From Syntrophomonas_A sp050258735 (GTDB taxonomy: Bacteria; Bacillota; Syntrophomonadia; Syntrophomonadales; Syntrophomonadaceae), in the NCBI GenBank assembly GCA_050258735.1, contig JBLMZJ010000113.1:1-64000 (forward strand): DNA of 64,000 nucleotides. Reading direction: 5' to 3'. The notes beneath the pieces are model-generated. The model saw nothing but the letters and a program-made list of their open reading frames with translations. It searched no databases and was not told where the DNA came from. Both the position numbers and the translations under genes were made by a program. How positions within the stretch are numbered: position 1 is the first letter of the stretch; every line of letters begins with the position of its first letter. Below, piece after piece: positions 1-8,593 of this stretch.

Positions 1-31
1 TTCGCGGGTTCGAATCCCGCCCTCTCCGCCA
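1..31 (+). tRNA. tRNA-Ser, 3' end only
   Basis: Only the T arm and acceptor end lie in the window. The T stem GCGGG/CCCGC (4-8 and 16-20) closes the loop TTCGAAT. The acceptor strand CCTCTCC, discriminator G and encoded CCA follow. A G discriminator and a CTCTCC acceptor strand match the serine tRNA at 27.8 kb, so serine is the best guess. The anticodon is outside the window. Confidence 0.8.
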
Positions 32-37
32 TTATGT

Positions 38-114
<77 letters not shown>

Positions 115-126
115 TTTGAAAATCAA

Positions 127-156
127 GGTTCAGGTGATTACACCGGACCTTTTTTT
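127..156 (+). terminator. Rho-independent terminator after the tRNA pair
   Basis: GGTTC-A-GGTG pairs with CACCGGACC around a four-base ATTA loop, with one bulged A and one G-T pair. Six or more T residues follow. It sits 12 bases after tRNA-Arg. Confidence 0.8.
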
Positions 157-235
157 ATTGGCTACAGCAAATATCAGACCAGCCTAAAGAATTGACGCAA
201 CAGCAAGGCATTTCCAGGGTCATAAAAGCGCAGAA

Positions 236-265
236 TTGACTATTTTTTATACTAAAAGCTATAAT
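236..265 (+). promoter_or_regulatory. Sigma-A type promoter of the SLH protein gene
   Basis: TTGACT at 236-241 and TATAAT at 260-265 are separated by 18 bases, close to the housekeeping consensus. It is 72 bases before the GTG start at 337. Confidence 0.7.
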
Positions 266-336
266 AAGGAATGTTGTAAATAATACAAGTAAAATGTAGA
301 AATCGTGCAAATATCTCTGGGATCGGGGGAAAAGTT

Positions 337-3300
337 GTGAAGGGGTTTATTAAAGGCATAGTATGCCTCGTGTTTATTTTATTTATCAGCTCCCTAGGCC
401 AAACGGTCATAGCGGAGGAAAGGAAGCCAGGCGCGGCCATCTTTAAGGACGTATCGGCAAACAATGTCAATGCTGTCTTCATAACTTATCTGGTACATAA
501 AGGAGTAATGGGCGGTTTTCCCGATGGTACCTTTCGCCCCGGGGAAGGATTGACCCGGGCCCAGGCCGCCACTGTTCTGGTCAAGGCCGCCGGATTGCCA
601 GCGCCCACGGTTCCCGCCAGCAAATTCAGCGACGTCCCCGCTACTCACTGGGCCGCTGCCAGTATAGCAGCAGCAGCCCAGGCCGGATATTTAAGCGGCT
701 TTCCCGACGGGACTTTCCGCCCCGACGAAAAGCTCACCAGAGCCCAGGGCATAAGCCTGGTCATGCGAATTTGTACCGTTAAAGAACGGGCGGAGCTTCC
801 CGCCCTGAAAGATATGAATAAAAACCATTGGGCCGCTGCCGATATGGGTACCGCCATAGCCCTGGAAATGGTGGGTATTTCCGCCGACGGTCAGCAGGTC
901 TATCCGGATGCCAATATGAGCCGGGGCGCCCTTGCCCGGGCTCTTGCTATTCTAATGACTCGGGATCCAGGACTTTGTGCCGCCGCACTGGAGGGCACCG
1001 CCGGTGAAGTGACCGGAAAAGTCGACCTGATCAGAGCGGGTAAGACCGAGTCCCTGAAAGACAATGCCAAGATCAGAGCCGGAGACATCATCAAAACCGG
1101 CAACAGCGCGAGCGTCCGTATCAGCTACCCGGATGGCAGCAGTAACTTGATAACAGCGGACAGCGAGATCAAGATAAAAATATCTGCGGGCCGGTACTAT
1201 ATTAAGCAGGACGGCGGCCAGGGGATCGCGGTCGATGAACTGAAGATGGAGATGCCTAGAGGGACCATATACGGGTCGCTGGCTACCAAATATAAAGAGG
1301 AGAAGGATACCGCCGGCGGCTTGGATAAGCGGCTGGCAGCCCTGGACAGTTTCAATTTTCTGGCGGCGGCAGGCAGCCAGGATAATAATACAGGATCACC
1401 CTGGTACAAAACCGCCCAGAAGAAAAAGGTAAAGGTCACGGTGGATATGCCCTGGGGCATCGCCGGTATCAGAGGGACCAATATTAAGATCTCCTGTAAA
1501 GATGGGAAATGCGAGGTAGCCTGCTTGAACGGCAATGCTTCATTGAGCGGCACCGGAGGCAGCGGCCAGGTGGATATTACCGGAGGGCAGAGGTCGGAAG
1601 TCAACGGCGAGGGAAAGGGAGCCGAGAACGCATCCGGCTTTAACGCCCAGGATAAAAAAGATTTTAGTCAAGGGAACGTGCAGGCCTTTTTCGTGAATGT
1701 TGCTAAGGATCAGACAGAGGCCGCTGAAGCACCAGTATTGGAACTGATAGTCAACATATCCGATCAGGAAAGCAATCAGGTGGAGGAAAGCGAGAAAACC
1801 ATAGATGAACAGGTCAAAGATGCCCTGGTGGTGGTAGTGGAAGCCCTGGAAAGCCAAGGGATAGAACTCCAGCCGGAGGTGATCAATGATCTTAGTGAAC
1901 AGATAAAAGAAACCTTAAAACAGGAGGAAGGAAACAAACCGCCGGGATCAACCGAGGGCGGCTCCGGTGGCGGCGGAATAGCATTAACACCGCTGACCAT
2001 CACTGCTCCGACTCTTACCACGACCAGAGTCTATGACGGGACCACTTCGGCGGCGGTAACTCCAGGTACGCTGAGTGGTGTGATCGGGACTGACGTGGTA
2101 ACGGTAAGTGCGGTTGCCAGCTATGACAATAAAAATGTCGGCAGCGGGAAAACCATTACGGTTGTCTATACATTGAATGGGGCCGATGCAGCTAAATACA
2201 GCAAACCGTCCAATTTTACGGTTACCTCGGGAGTTATAACAGCAGCTCCTCTTACTATTTCGGCACCGTCCCTTGTGACCTCCAAGGTCTATGACGGCAG
2301 CACAGCTCTGCCGGTCACAGCCGGAACTCTGAGCGGTGTATGCGGAAGCGACATAGTATATGTCAACGCAATAGCCAATTACGACAATGCCAATGCAGGG
2401 ACCGGGAAGACTATCACCGTAGTGTACGCGATAACCGGCGCCGATTTCGGGAACTATACGCCACCCGCCTCCAATACTTTTACCGGCAGTATTATTGAAG
2501 CAATGGTAAACCTGACGGCCATCCCCAGCCTTGAGGTGCCGGTTGCCGGAGCCTATCCCACATCGTCGATAGCCACGGTGCAGTACACTTCCAGCAGTAT
2601 TGTCTGGACGCCGACTCCCAGCCCATATTTCGATGCTACTACGGTATATACGGCCACGATAACCCTAACGCCCCAGCCAAACTATACCTTTAATGGTATA
2701 CCGGTCAATTACTTCACCGTGGCAGGGGCAAGCTCAGTTACTAATGCGGTCGGTTCCGGAGTAGTTATTGTCCAATTTCCAGCGACTTCTCATAATCCCT
2801 TTATTACAGGACTCAACCCGGCCAATAACAGTACCGCAATATTGGCAGTAGTCAATCCCACGGTCACATTTAATGAGAATATCGCGTTGGGCACCGGCAC
2901 CATAGCGCTCTATAAGGTTTCCACCGGCACTATCTGGAGAAACTGGAGCATCAACGATCCGATTGCAGTATCTATTTCCGGCAATACACTGACCTTAAAC
3001 CCGGATATCGATCTATCCGCCAGCACGGAATACTATATCAGAATAGACAACGGGGCAGTGCGGGATACCTTGGGCAATGAATTTACCGGGATAAACGATA
3101 GTATTACCTGGCGGTTCACCACGGCGGCAGGTGCCGAGAGTATACCGCCGACCATATCCAGTCTAAGCCCGGCCAATAATAGTACCGGGGTACTGCCAGT
3201 CGTTAATTTCACCGCTACGTTTGATGAAAATGTTGCAGTGGGTGCCGGCACCATAGCTATATATAAGGCTTCTGACAGCAGTATCTGGAGAAACTGGAGC

Positions 3301-4185
3301 ATCAACGATCCGATTGCAGTATCTATATCCGGCAATACACTGACCTTAAACCCGGATATCGATCTGTCCTCTAATACGGGATATTATGTCAGGATCGACA
3401 GCGGAGCGGTACGGGATACCTCCGGCAACGAGTTTGCCGGTATCAATGATAGCACCACCTGGCGAATTACTACCGAAGCATCAGCGGATAGTACTCCACC
3501 GACCATTTCCAGCCTAAGCCCGGCCAATAACAGTACCGCAATATTGGCAGTAGTCAATCCCGCGGTCACATTTAATGAGAATATCGCGTTGGGCACCGGC
3601 ACAATAGCGCTCTATAAGGTTTCCACGGGCAGCATCTGGAGAAACTGGAGCATCAACGATCCGATTGCAGTATCTATTTCCGGCAATAAACTGACCTTAA
3701 ACCCGGATATCGATCTGTCCGCCAGCACGGAATACTATATCCGGATCGACAGCGGGGCAATAAGGGATACTTCCGGTAATGAGTTTGGCGGTATCAATGA
3801 TAGTACTACCTGGCGGTTCACCACAGCGGCAGGCGCCGAGAGTATACCGCCGGCCATCTCCAGCCTAAACCCGGCCAATAGCACTACCGGGGTTCTGCCG
3901 GTCACAAATTTAACAGCTACATTTGATGAAAATGTTGCAGCGGGTACCGGCACCATCGCTATCTATAAGGCTTCTGACAACAGTATCTGGAGAAACTGGA
4001 GCATCAACGATCCGATTGCAGTGTCTTTTTCCGGCAATACACTGACATTAAACCCGGATATCGATCTGTCCTCAAATACGGAATACTATGTCAGGATCGA
4101 CAGCGGAGCGGTGCGGGATACCTCTGGTAATGAGTTTAGCGGTATCAATGATAGCACTACCTGGCGGTTTACTACCGCACCATAG
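337..4185 (+). CDS. SLH/FecR/YDG/Ig-like surface protein
   Basis: A 1282-residue secreted, wall-attached protein. Residues 1-26 form a signal peptide (hydrophobic core, then VIAEE). Three S-layer homology repeats at about 34-79, 97-145 and 155-207 would hold it on the cell-wall polymer; the first two carry GFPDGTFRP. A FecR-like domain spans about 225-400. A Glu-rich helical stretch (470-540) and a Gly/Ser linker follow, then two YDG-type repeats (VYDGTT, VYDGST) at about 555-715, and four tandem Big_5 (SbsA-like) Ig domains to the end. The start is GTG with GGGGA just upstream. SLH anchoring and FecR-like sensing are known for these families. The ligand is unknown; a structural or adhesive role is inferred. 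Confidence 0.9.
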   Translation: MKGFIKGIVCLVFILFISSLGQTVIAEERKPGAAIFKDVSANNVNAVFITYLVHKGVMGGFPDGTFRPGEGLTRAQAATVLVKAAGLPAPTVPASKFSDVPATHWAAASIAAAAQAGYLSGFPDGTFRPDEKLTRAQGISLVMRICTVKERAELPALKDMNKNHWAAADMGTAIALEMVGISADGQQVYPDANMSRGALARALAILMTRDPGLCAAALEGTAGEVTGKVDLIRAGKTESLKDNAKIRAGDIIKTGNSASVRISYPDGSSNLITADSEIKIKISAGRYYIKQDGGQGIAVDELKMEMPRGTIYGSLATKYKEEKDTAGGLDKRLAALDSFNFLAAAGSQDNNTGSPWYKTAQKKKVKVTVDMPWGIAGIRGTNIKISCKDGKCEVACLNGNASLSGTGGSGQVDITGGQRSEVNGEGKGAENASGFNAQDKKDFSQGNVQAFFVNVAKDQTEAAEAPVLELIVNISDQESNQVEESEKTIDEQVKDALVVVVEALESQGIELQPEVINDLSEQIKETLKQEEGNKPPGSTEGGSGGGGIALTPLTITAPTLTTTRVYDGTTSAAVTPGTLSGVIGTDVVTVSAVASYDNKNVGSGKTITVVYTLNGADAAKYSKPSNFTVTSGVITAAPLTISAPSLVTSKVYDGSTALPVTAGTLSGVCGSDIVYVNAIANYDNANAGTGKTITVVYAITGADFGNYTPPASNTFTGSIIEAMVNLTAIPSLEVPVAGAYPTSSIATVQYTSSSIVWTPTPSPYFDATTVYTATITLTPQPNYTFNGIPVNYFTVAGASSVTNAVGSGVVIVQFPATSHNPFITGLNPANNSTAILAVVNPTVTFNENIALGTGTIALYKVSTGTIWRNWSINDPIAVSISGNTLTLNPDIDLSASTEYYIRIDNGAVRDTLGNEFTGINDSITWRFTTAAGAESIPPTISSLSPANNSTGVLPVVNFTATFDENVAVGAGTIAIYKASDSSIWRNWSINDPIAVSISGNTLTLNPDIDLSSNTGYYVRIDSGAVRDTSGNEFAGINDSTTWRITTEASADSTPPTISSLSPANNSTAILAVVNPAVTFNENIALGTGTIALYKVSTGSIWRNWSINDPIAVSISGNKLTLNPDIDLSASTEYYIRIDSGAIRDTSGNEFGGINDSTTWRFTTAAGAESIPPAISSLNPANSTTGVLPVTNLTATFDENVAAGTGTIAIYKASDNSIWRNWSINDPIAVSFSGNTLTLNPDIDLSSNTEYYVRIDSGAVRDTSGNEFSGINDSTTWRFTTAP
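2811..4185 (+). repeat. Four tandem ~351-bp Ig-domain repeats, ABAB order
   Basis: Units begin near 2811, 3162, 3513 and 3863, a period of about 117 codons. All share NWSINDPIAVSISGN (fourth copy VSFSGN). Units 1 and 3 share AILAVVNP and NENIALGTGTIALYKVSTG; units 2 and 4 share TATFDENVA and YKAS. The AB pair therefore appears to have been duplicated as a block of about 700 bp. Confidence 0.9.
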
Positions 4186-4240
4186 CAAGAAATATAGCGG
4201 TCTCATATAAACTTTACCGCCAAGCAAGGTTTTTTATAAA

Positions 4241-4266
4241 AGAACCAGGAACTTCTGGTTCTTTTT
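4241..4266 (+). terminator. Rho-independent terminator after the SLH gene
   Basis: AGAACCAG (4241-4248) pairs perfectly with CTGGTTCT (4255-4262) around GAACTT and is followed by a T run. It separates the SLH gene from the Dlt-like operon. The next 130 bases are GC-rich, but I match them to no riboswitch class. Confidence 0.85.
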
Positions 4267-4397
4267 CTATTACTCCGGCAAGGTCGGGGAGACAGCCCGG
4301 GAATAATCCCCCAGGAACGCCAGTGGAAGCCGGGGGTATTAAGTGGACAATAATATGCGATTGATGTAAAATGTACTCGTTTCGAGGGGAGGTAAGC

Positions 4398-5951
4398 TTG
4401 TTGGCTATACAGATCAATGTCTTAGACTATCTGGAAAAATCCGCGGCACTGGTTCCGGATAAGGTTGCCTTTTCCGATGAAAACCGCTTTCTCACCTTTG
4501 GACAATTACTGCATGATGCCAGAGCGGTGGGGTCATGCCTGGCCAAAACCAGTGATACCCTGCGCCGGCCGGTGGCCGTGCTGGTCGATAGGACCGCTGT
4601 CAGCATAACTGCCTGTATGGGCGCCCTGTACAGCGGCGCGTTTTATGTGCCCATCGATGTAGAAATGCCGGTCCAGCGGATAGATGCCATCCTGCAGGAG
4701 CTCTCTCCCGTAGCTCTTTTACATGCCGAAAAGGATGCGGGACTGGTCAGCAGCCTGGGCTTTGCCGGTCGTGTCCTGACCATAGAAGCCGCCGCCGGCA
4801 GTGATATAGATGAAAGAATCCTCGGGCAGATCCGGGACAAAATGATCGATCAGGACCCGGTATATGTAATATTTACCTCGGGTTCCACCGGAGTCCCCAA
4901 GGGTATTGTCATCAACCACCGTGGAGTGATCGACCTCACCGAGTGGCTGACTGATACCTTTGCCTTTAATGAAGTTGATGTTCTGGGCAACCAGACCCCG
5001 TTTTATTTCGACGCCTCGGTCAAAGATATTTATCTCACCTTGAAATGCGGGCTCACCACTCATATATTAGCGAAGAAGCTCTTCATGTTTCCCATCAAGC
5101 TGATCGAGGAACTGAATAACCGGCAGGTGACGGCAATCCTGTGGGCGACCTCGGCCATTAACCTGGTGGCCAATTCCCGGGTCCTGGCCAAAAAGATCCC
5201 CGAGACAGTGCAAAAGGTCTTCTGTGCTGGAGAAGCCATGTCGGGCAAGGCCTTGAACACCTGGAAGGCCGGTCTGCCAGGGGCCATGTATGTCAATCTT
5301 TACGGGCCCACCGAGATAACGGTGGACTGTTCTTATTATATAGTCGACCGGGATTTCGCTGAGGACGAGCAGGTGCCGATAGGCAGAGCCTGCCGCAATA
5401 TGGAGATCCTTCTCCTGGATGAGGAAATGCGTCCGGTGTCCCTGGGAGAAGTCGGCGAGATCTGCGTACGCGGTATCGGCGTATCGCCGGGATATTATGG
5501 GGATGCCGAAAAAACCGCGGCGGCCTTCGTCCAGAATCCGCTGAATAATAATTACCGGGACATCATTTACCGTACCGGCGATCTGGCGCGGATAGATGAA
5601 AGGGGACTGCTGGTTTTTGCTTCCCGTAAGGATAACCAGATCAAACATATGGGCAACCGTATCGAACTGGGTGAGATTGAGACCGCAATAAATGCTCTGG
5701 AAATGGTCGATGCAGCCATCTGCTTCTATGATCATGACAAGGGCAAGATCGTCATGGTCTATGAAGGCCCGGAGGCGGACAGCGCAGCGGTGCTGAAGAA
5801 ACTGTCGGACAAGCTGCCCAAGTATATGTTCCCGAATATCGTCTACCGCGTGGATGAGATGCCCTATAACCGTAATGGCAAGATCGACCGGGTCCAGTTG
5901 AAGGAGCAATACAGCCATGGAGCCTTTAAGGGAGCTAAGCCAACTGAATAA
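4398..5951 (+). CDS. DltA/NRPS-type adenylation ligase
   Basis: An ATP-dependent adenylation enzyme of the DltA/NRPS A-domain type, about 517 residues. Core motifs are visible in order: TSGSTGVPKG (about residue 160), YGPTEI, YRTGDL, GNRIELGEIE and NGKIDR. It would activate an amino or other carboxylic acid and load it onto the carrier protein at 6724. The ORF opens with an ATG at 4371, but GAGGGGAGG lies at 4384-4392, after that ATG, so TTG at 4398 (or 4401) is the likely start. It is first in a five-gene operon with the MBOAT and DltD-like genes, which points to surface-polymer acylation rather than nonribosomal peptide synthesis. The substrate cannot be read from sequence. Confidence 0.85.
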   Translation: MLAIQINVLDYLEKSAALVPDKVAFSDENRFLTFGQLLHDARAVGSCLAKTSDTLRRPVAVLVDRTAVSITACMGALYSGAFYVPIDVEMPVQRIDAILQELSPVALLHAEKDAGLVSSLGFAGRVLTIEAAAGSDIDERILGQIRDKMIDQDPVYVIFTSGSTGVPKGIVINHRGVIDLTEWLTDTFAFNEVDVLGNQTPFYFDASVKDIYLTLKCGLTTHILAKKLFMFPIKLIEELNNRQVTAILWATSAINLVANSRVLAKKIPETVQKVFCAGEAMSGKALNTWKAGLPGAMYVNLYGPTEITVDCSYYIVDRDFAEDEQVPIGRACRNMEILLLDEEMRPVSLGEVGEICVRGIGVSPGYYGDAEKTAAAFVQNPLNNNYRDIIYRTGDLARIDERGLLVFASRKDNQIKHMGNRIELGEIETAINALEMVDAAICFYDHDKGKIVMVYEGPEADSAAVLKKLSDKLPKYMFPNIVYRVDEMPYNRNGKIDRVQLKEQYSHGAFKGAKPTE

Positions 5952-6708
5952 GCTGACCAGTCCCTTCCTGCGGCGCAATGTCATGACCAATTGTTTTCTC
6001 CCGGCCGGGGAATTTGTCCGGTATATGGAGAAAGAGGCAGCATTTTTTACTGCCGGGGACGATGCCCTGGTAATTTTGCTGAAGAAAACTGATCATGATC
6101 TGATCTACTATTATATAAAGGAAGGTGGCCGGCCGCCGGCCATTGGATTGTCCCGGCCTACAGTCCTGGAGATAGTTCGGCGTGATGAGCGGCAGGCCCA
6201 GGCGGCGGAACTCTGGCAGCAGGCCGGTTTCAGACTGGCTGTTACCCGGGAGCGGATGGAATGCACCGCGCTCCACCCGACCCCGGTAGCTGAGCAAGGG
6301 GTATTTGCTGCCGGAGAAGAACGGGCCGGTGAGATAATGGACCTGCTTTGCGCGGGATTCGATCACCTGACCGGGTGTATCCCGGAGAAAGAAGAACTGA
6401 CCGGATGTCTGGCCCGGCGGGAGATACTCTGCATAGAGGAGAACGGCCGCATAGAGGCCCTGGTCCATTTCAGGAATGAGAAGGCAGTCAGCGAGATCCG
6501 GCATTTGCTGGTGGCGGCGGGCAGCCGCGGCCGCGGCCTGGCAGGCAGGGTGGTAAACCGCTATAAGACCCAACTGATCGGGACTAGCTTTAAGTTGCGC
6601 CTGTGGGTCAAGGAGGACAACCTCACGGCACGAACCTTTTACGAAAAGAACGGCTACCGCTGTGATGGCCTGAAAGCAGATGTTTTGATCGCAGCAAATA
6701 ATATTTGA
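5917..6708 (+). CDS. GNAT acetyltransferase inside the Dlt-like operon
   Basis: A 263-residue protein with a C-terminal GNAT fold. The acetyl-CoA pyrophosphate-loop signature SRGRGLAGRVVNRY is followed by the LWVKEDNLTARTFYEKNGY segment typical of GNAT motif B. The N-terminal half is not recognised and may be a second, degenerate GNAT-like domain. The ATG has AAGGAG 10 bases upstream and overlaps the ligase gene by 35 bp, so the two are probably translationally coupled. Standard dlt operons lack such a gene. It may acylate the transferred group, the polymer or the carrier-bound intermediate; this is inference. Confidence 0.8.
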   Translation: MEPLRELSQLNKLTSPFLRRNVMTNCFLPAGEFVRYMEKEAAFFTAGDDALVILLKKTDHDLIYYYIKEGGRPPAIGLSRPTVLEIVRRDERQAQAAELWQQAGFRLAVTRERMECTALHPTPVAEQGVFAAGEERAGEIMDLLCAGFDHLTGCIPEKEELTGCLARREILCIEENGRIEALVHFRNEKAVSEIRHLLVAAGSRGRGLAGRVVNRYKTQLIGTSFKLRLWVKEDNLTARTFYEKNGYRCDGLKADVLIAANNI

Positions 6709-6723
6709 CAAGGTGGGGAAACG

Positions 6724-6954
6724 ATGGACACAATTCTGAAGATCCTGGCGGAGATCCGGCCCGATGTTGATTTTACCGCAGTTGATAATCTCATGGAAGG
6801 CGGGGTCCTGGATTCCTTCGACATCGTAGCACTGGTCGGAGAACTGAGCGATGCTTTCGAAGTGGAGATCGGCGTAGAGGACCTGGTCCCGGAAAACTTT
6901 TATTCAGTGGAGACCATCTGGAAGATGGTCCAGGAATTTCAGGAGGGAAGATGA
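6724..6954 (+). CDS. DltC-like acyl carrier protein
   Basis: A 76-residue acidic carrier protein. GGVLDSFDIVALV holds the Asp-Ser pair whose serine takes the 4'-phosphopantetheine arm. It lies between the adenylation ligase plus GNAT and the MBOAT gene, where dltC would be expected. It would hold the activated acyl group as a thioester for the membrane acyltransferase. GGTGGGG upstream is a plausible ribosome site. Confidence 0.88.
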   Translation: MDTILKILAEIRPDVDFTAVDNLMEGGVLDSFDIVALVGELSDAFEVEIGVEDLVPENFYSVETIWKMVQEFQEGR

Positions 6955-6974
6955 GCGGTCTGCGCTCGTAAGCC

Positions 6975-8558
6975 ATGTCATTTACATCACTGACTTTCAT
7001 AGGCTTCCTGCTGGCCCTGTTTGTTGTCTATTATACGCTGCCCAAGAGGTTCCAATGGGTGGTATTGTTAATAGCCAGCGCGATTTTTTACCTGTGGGCG
7101 GGGGTCAAGATCATCGTTTTTCTGTTGTTCTCGACCGTGACCACCTTTGTGGCCGGGCTATTGCTGGGTAAACTGGCAGAACAGCAGCAGGAGAGAAGGG
7201 AAGGCCTCCCCCGGGCGGAGAAGAAGCTGATAAATGAGGAATACAAGGTCCGCAAACAGCGGGTGGTGGCGGCAGCCCTGCTCCTGAATTTCGGACTGCT
7301 CTTCCTCTTGAAATACTATGGTCTGATGGCCGAAAGCCTGCAGGCTGCGCTATCCGTGATAACTGATGCCTTCACCATACCGCAGATGGGGATCCTGCTC
7401 CCGCTGGGCATCTCTTTCTATATATTTCAATCCGCCGGTTATGTGATAGATGTCTATCGCGGGAAATATGAACCCGATAAAAATATCTTCAAATTCGCCC
7501 TGTTCCTCTGGTTTTTTCCCCAGATCGTGCAGGGACCTATCGGGCGCTACAATAAACTGGCCCAGCAGCTATATGGTTCACGCGATTTTGATGCGGACAA
7601 GCTCAAGTATGGCCTGCAACTGATGATCTGGGGCTATTTCAAAAAGATGATAATCGCCGACCGGGCGGCGGTGGCGGTTAATCAGATATTCGGCAATTAT
7701 ACCACCTATGGAGGAGCACTGATATTCTTCGGCGTTTTCATGTACAGCATCCAGATCTACTGTGACTTCTCCGGGGGGATAGATATCGCCCGGGGAGTGG
7801 CCGAGGGGCTGGGTATCGAGTTGGCCGAGAACTTCCGCCGGCCTTATTTTGCTACCTCTTTGTCTGACTTCTGGCGGCGCTGGCACATCACCCTGGGCAG
7901 TTGGATGAAGGATTATCTTTTCTATCCCCTGGCTTTGTCCAAGCCGTTTACCGAGCTGGGCCGTAAGGCGCGGCAGCGTTTCCCCGGCCGCTTGGGCAAG
8001 ATCCTGCCCACATCACTGGCAACATTTATCGTCTTCTTCGTTATCGGCATCTGGCATGGCGGCAACTGGAAATATGTCTTTTTCGGACTTTATAATGGTA
8101 CGATCATCACCTTTTCCCTGATCTGCGAACCGGTCTATCAGAAGATTTGTGACCGGCTGGGGATCGACCGCGAGGGCAAGCCCTGGTTTGCCTTCCGCCT
8201 GCTGCGGACACTATTCATTGTCACGCTTGGACGCTACTTTACCCGGGCCGATGACTTGATGACGGCCCTGCACATGATCAAACGGACGGTTACTGCATTT
8301 ACCGCCGGTACTCTGCCGCAAGGCTTTGCCTCTCTGGGCCTGACGGTGACAGATTGGAGCATCCTGGTGGTTGCCGTGATAATCATGGTGCTAGCCGGAC
8401 TGGTGGAGGAGCGGGGGCTTAACCTGCGTATCGAGCTGGAAAAACGCCGGCCGGTCATACAGGTAGCGACTATCATGGCAGCGGTGGTGATCCTGACGAT
8501 ATTTGGCCTTTTCCGCGAGGGTTACATCGCATCCGAATTCATCTACAAGCAGTATTGA
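6975..8558 (+). CDS. MBOAT acyltransferase, DltB/AlgI family
   Basis: A 527-residue multi-spanning membrane protein. It opens with a hydrophobic helix and contains the AlgI/DltB hallmarks: PLGISFYIFQSAGYVIDVYRG, FPQIVQGPIGRY, DFWRRWHITLGSWMKDYLF and the catalytic-histidine segment GIWHGGNWKY. Members move an acyl group from a carrier across or onto the outer membrane face to a polymer. The gene lies 20 bases after the carrier gene. About 60 residues near position 70-130 are charged, as in the cytoplasmic loop of this family. Alginate is unlikely in a Gram-positive; teichoic acid or another surface glycan is the inferred acceptor. Confidence 0.92.
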   Translation: MSFTSLTFIGFLLALFVVYYTLPKRFQWVVLLIASAIFYLWAGVKIIVFLLFSTVTTFVAGLLLGKLAEQQQERREGLPRAEKKLINEEYKVRKQRVVAAALLLNFGLLFLLKYYGLMAESLQAALSVITDAFTIPQMGILLPLGISFYIFQSAGYVIDVYRGKYEPDKNIFKFALFLWFFPQIVQGPIGRYNKLAQQLYGSRDFDADKLKYGLQLMIWGYFKKMIIADRAAVAVNQIFGNYTTYGGALIFFGVFMYSIQIYCDFSGGIDIARGVAEGLGIELAENFRRPYFATSLSDFWRRWHITLGSWMKDYLFYPLALSKPFTELGRKARQRFPGRLGKILPTSLATFIVFFVIGIWHGGNWKYVFFGLYNGTIITFSLICEPVYQKICDRLGIDREGKPWFAFRLLRTLFIVTLGRYFTRADDLMTALHMIKRTVTAFTAGTLPQGFASLGLTVTDWSILVVAVIIMVLAGLVEERGLNLRIELEKRRPVIQVATIMAAVVILTIFGLFREGYIASEFIYKQY

Positions 8559-8593
8559 GATAAGGCAAGGTTACTTAAAACGGAGGTATAGAC

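Noticed and set aside
4267..4397. GC-rich, structured-looking leader before the Dlt-like operon, possible riboswitch
   Set aside because: Checked by eye against c-di-GMP, cobalamin and Moco patterns; no conserved core matched. Only ordinary stem potential (CCCCC/GGGGG) was seen.
5067..5990. Long open frame on the minus strand opposite the adenylation ligase gene
   Set aside because: It mirrors the codon bias of a clearly coding plus-strand gene with all A-domain motifs; its own translation has no recognisable domain.
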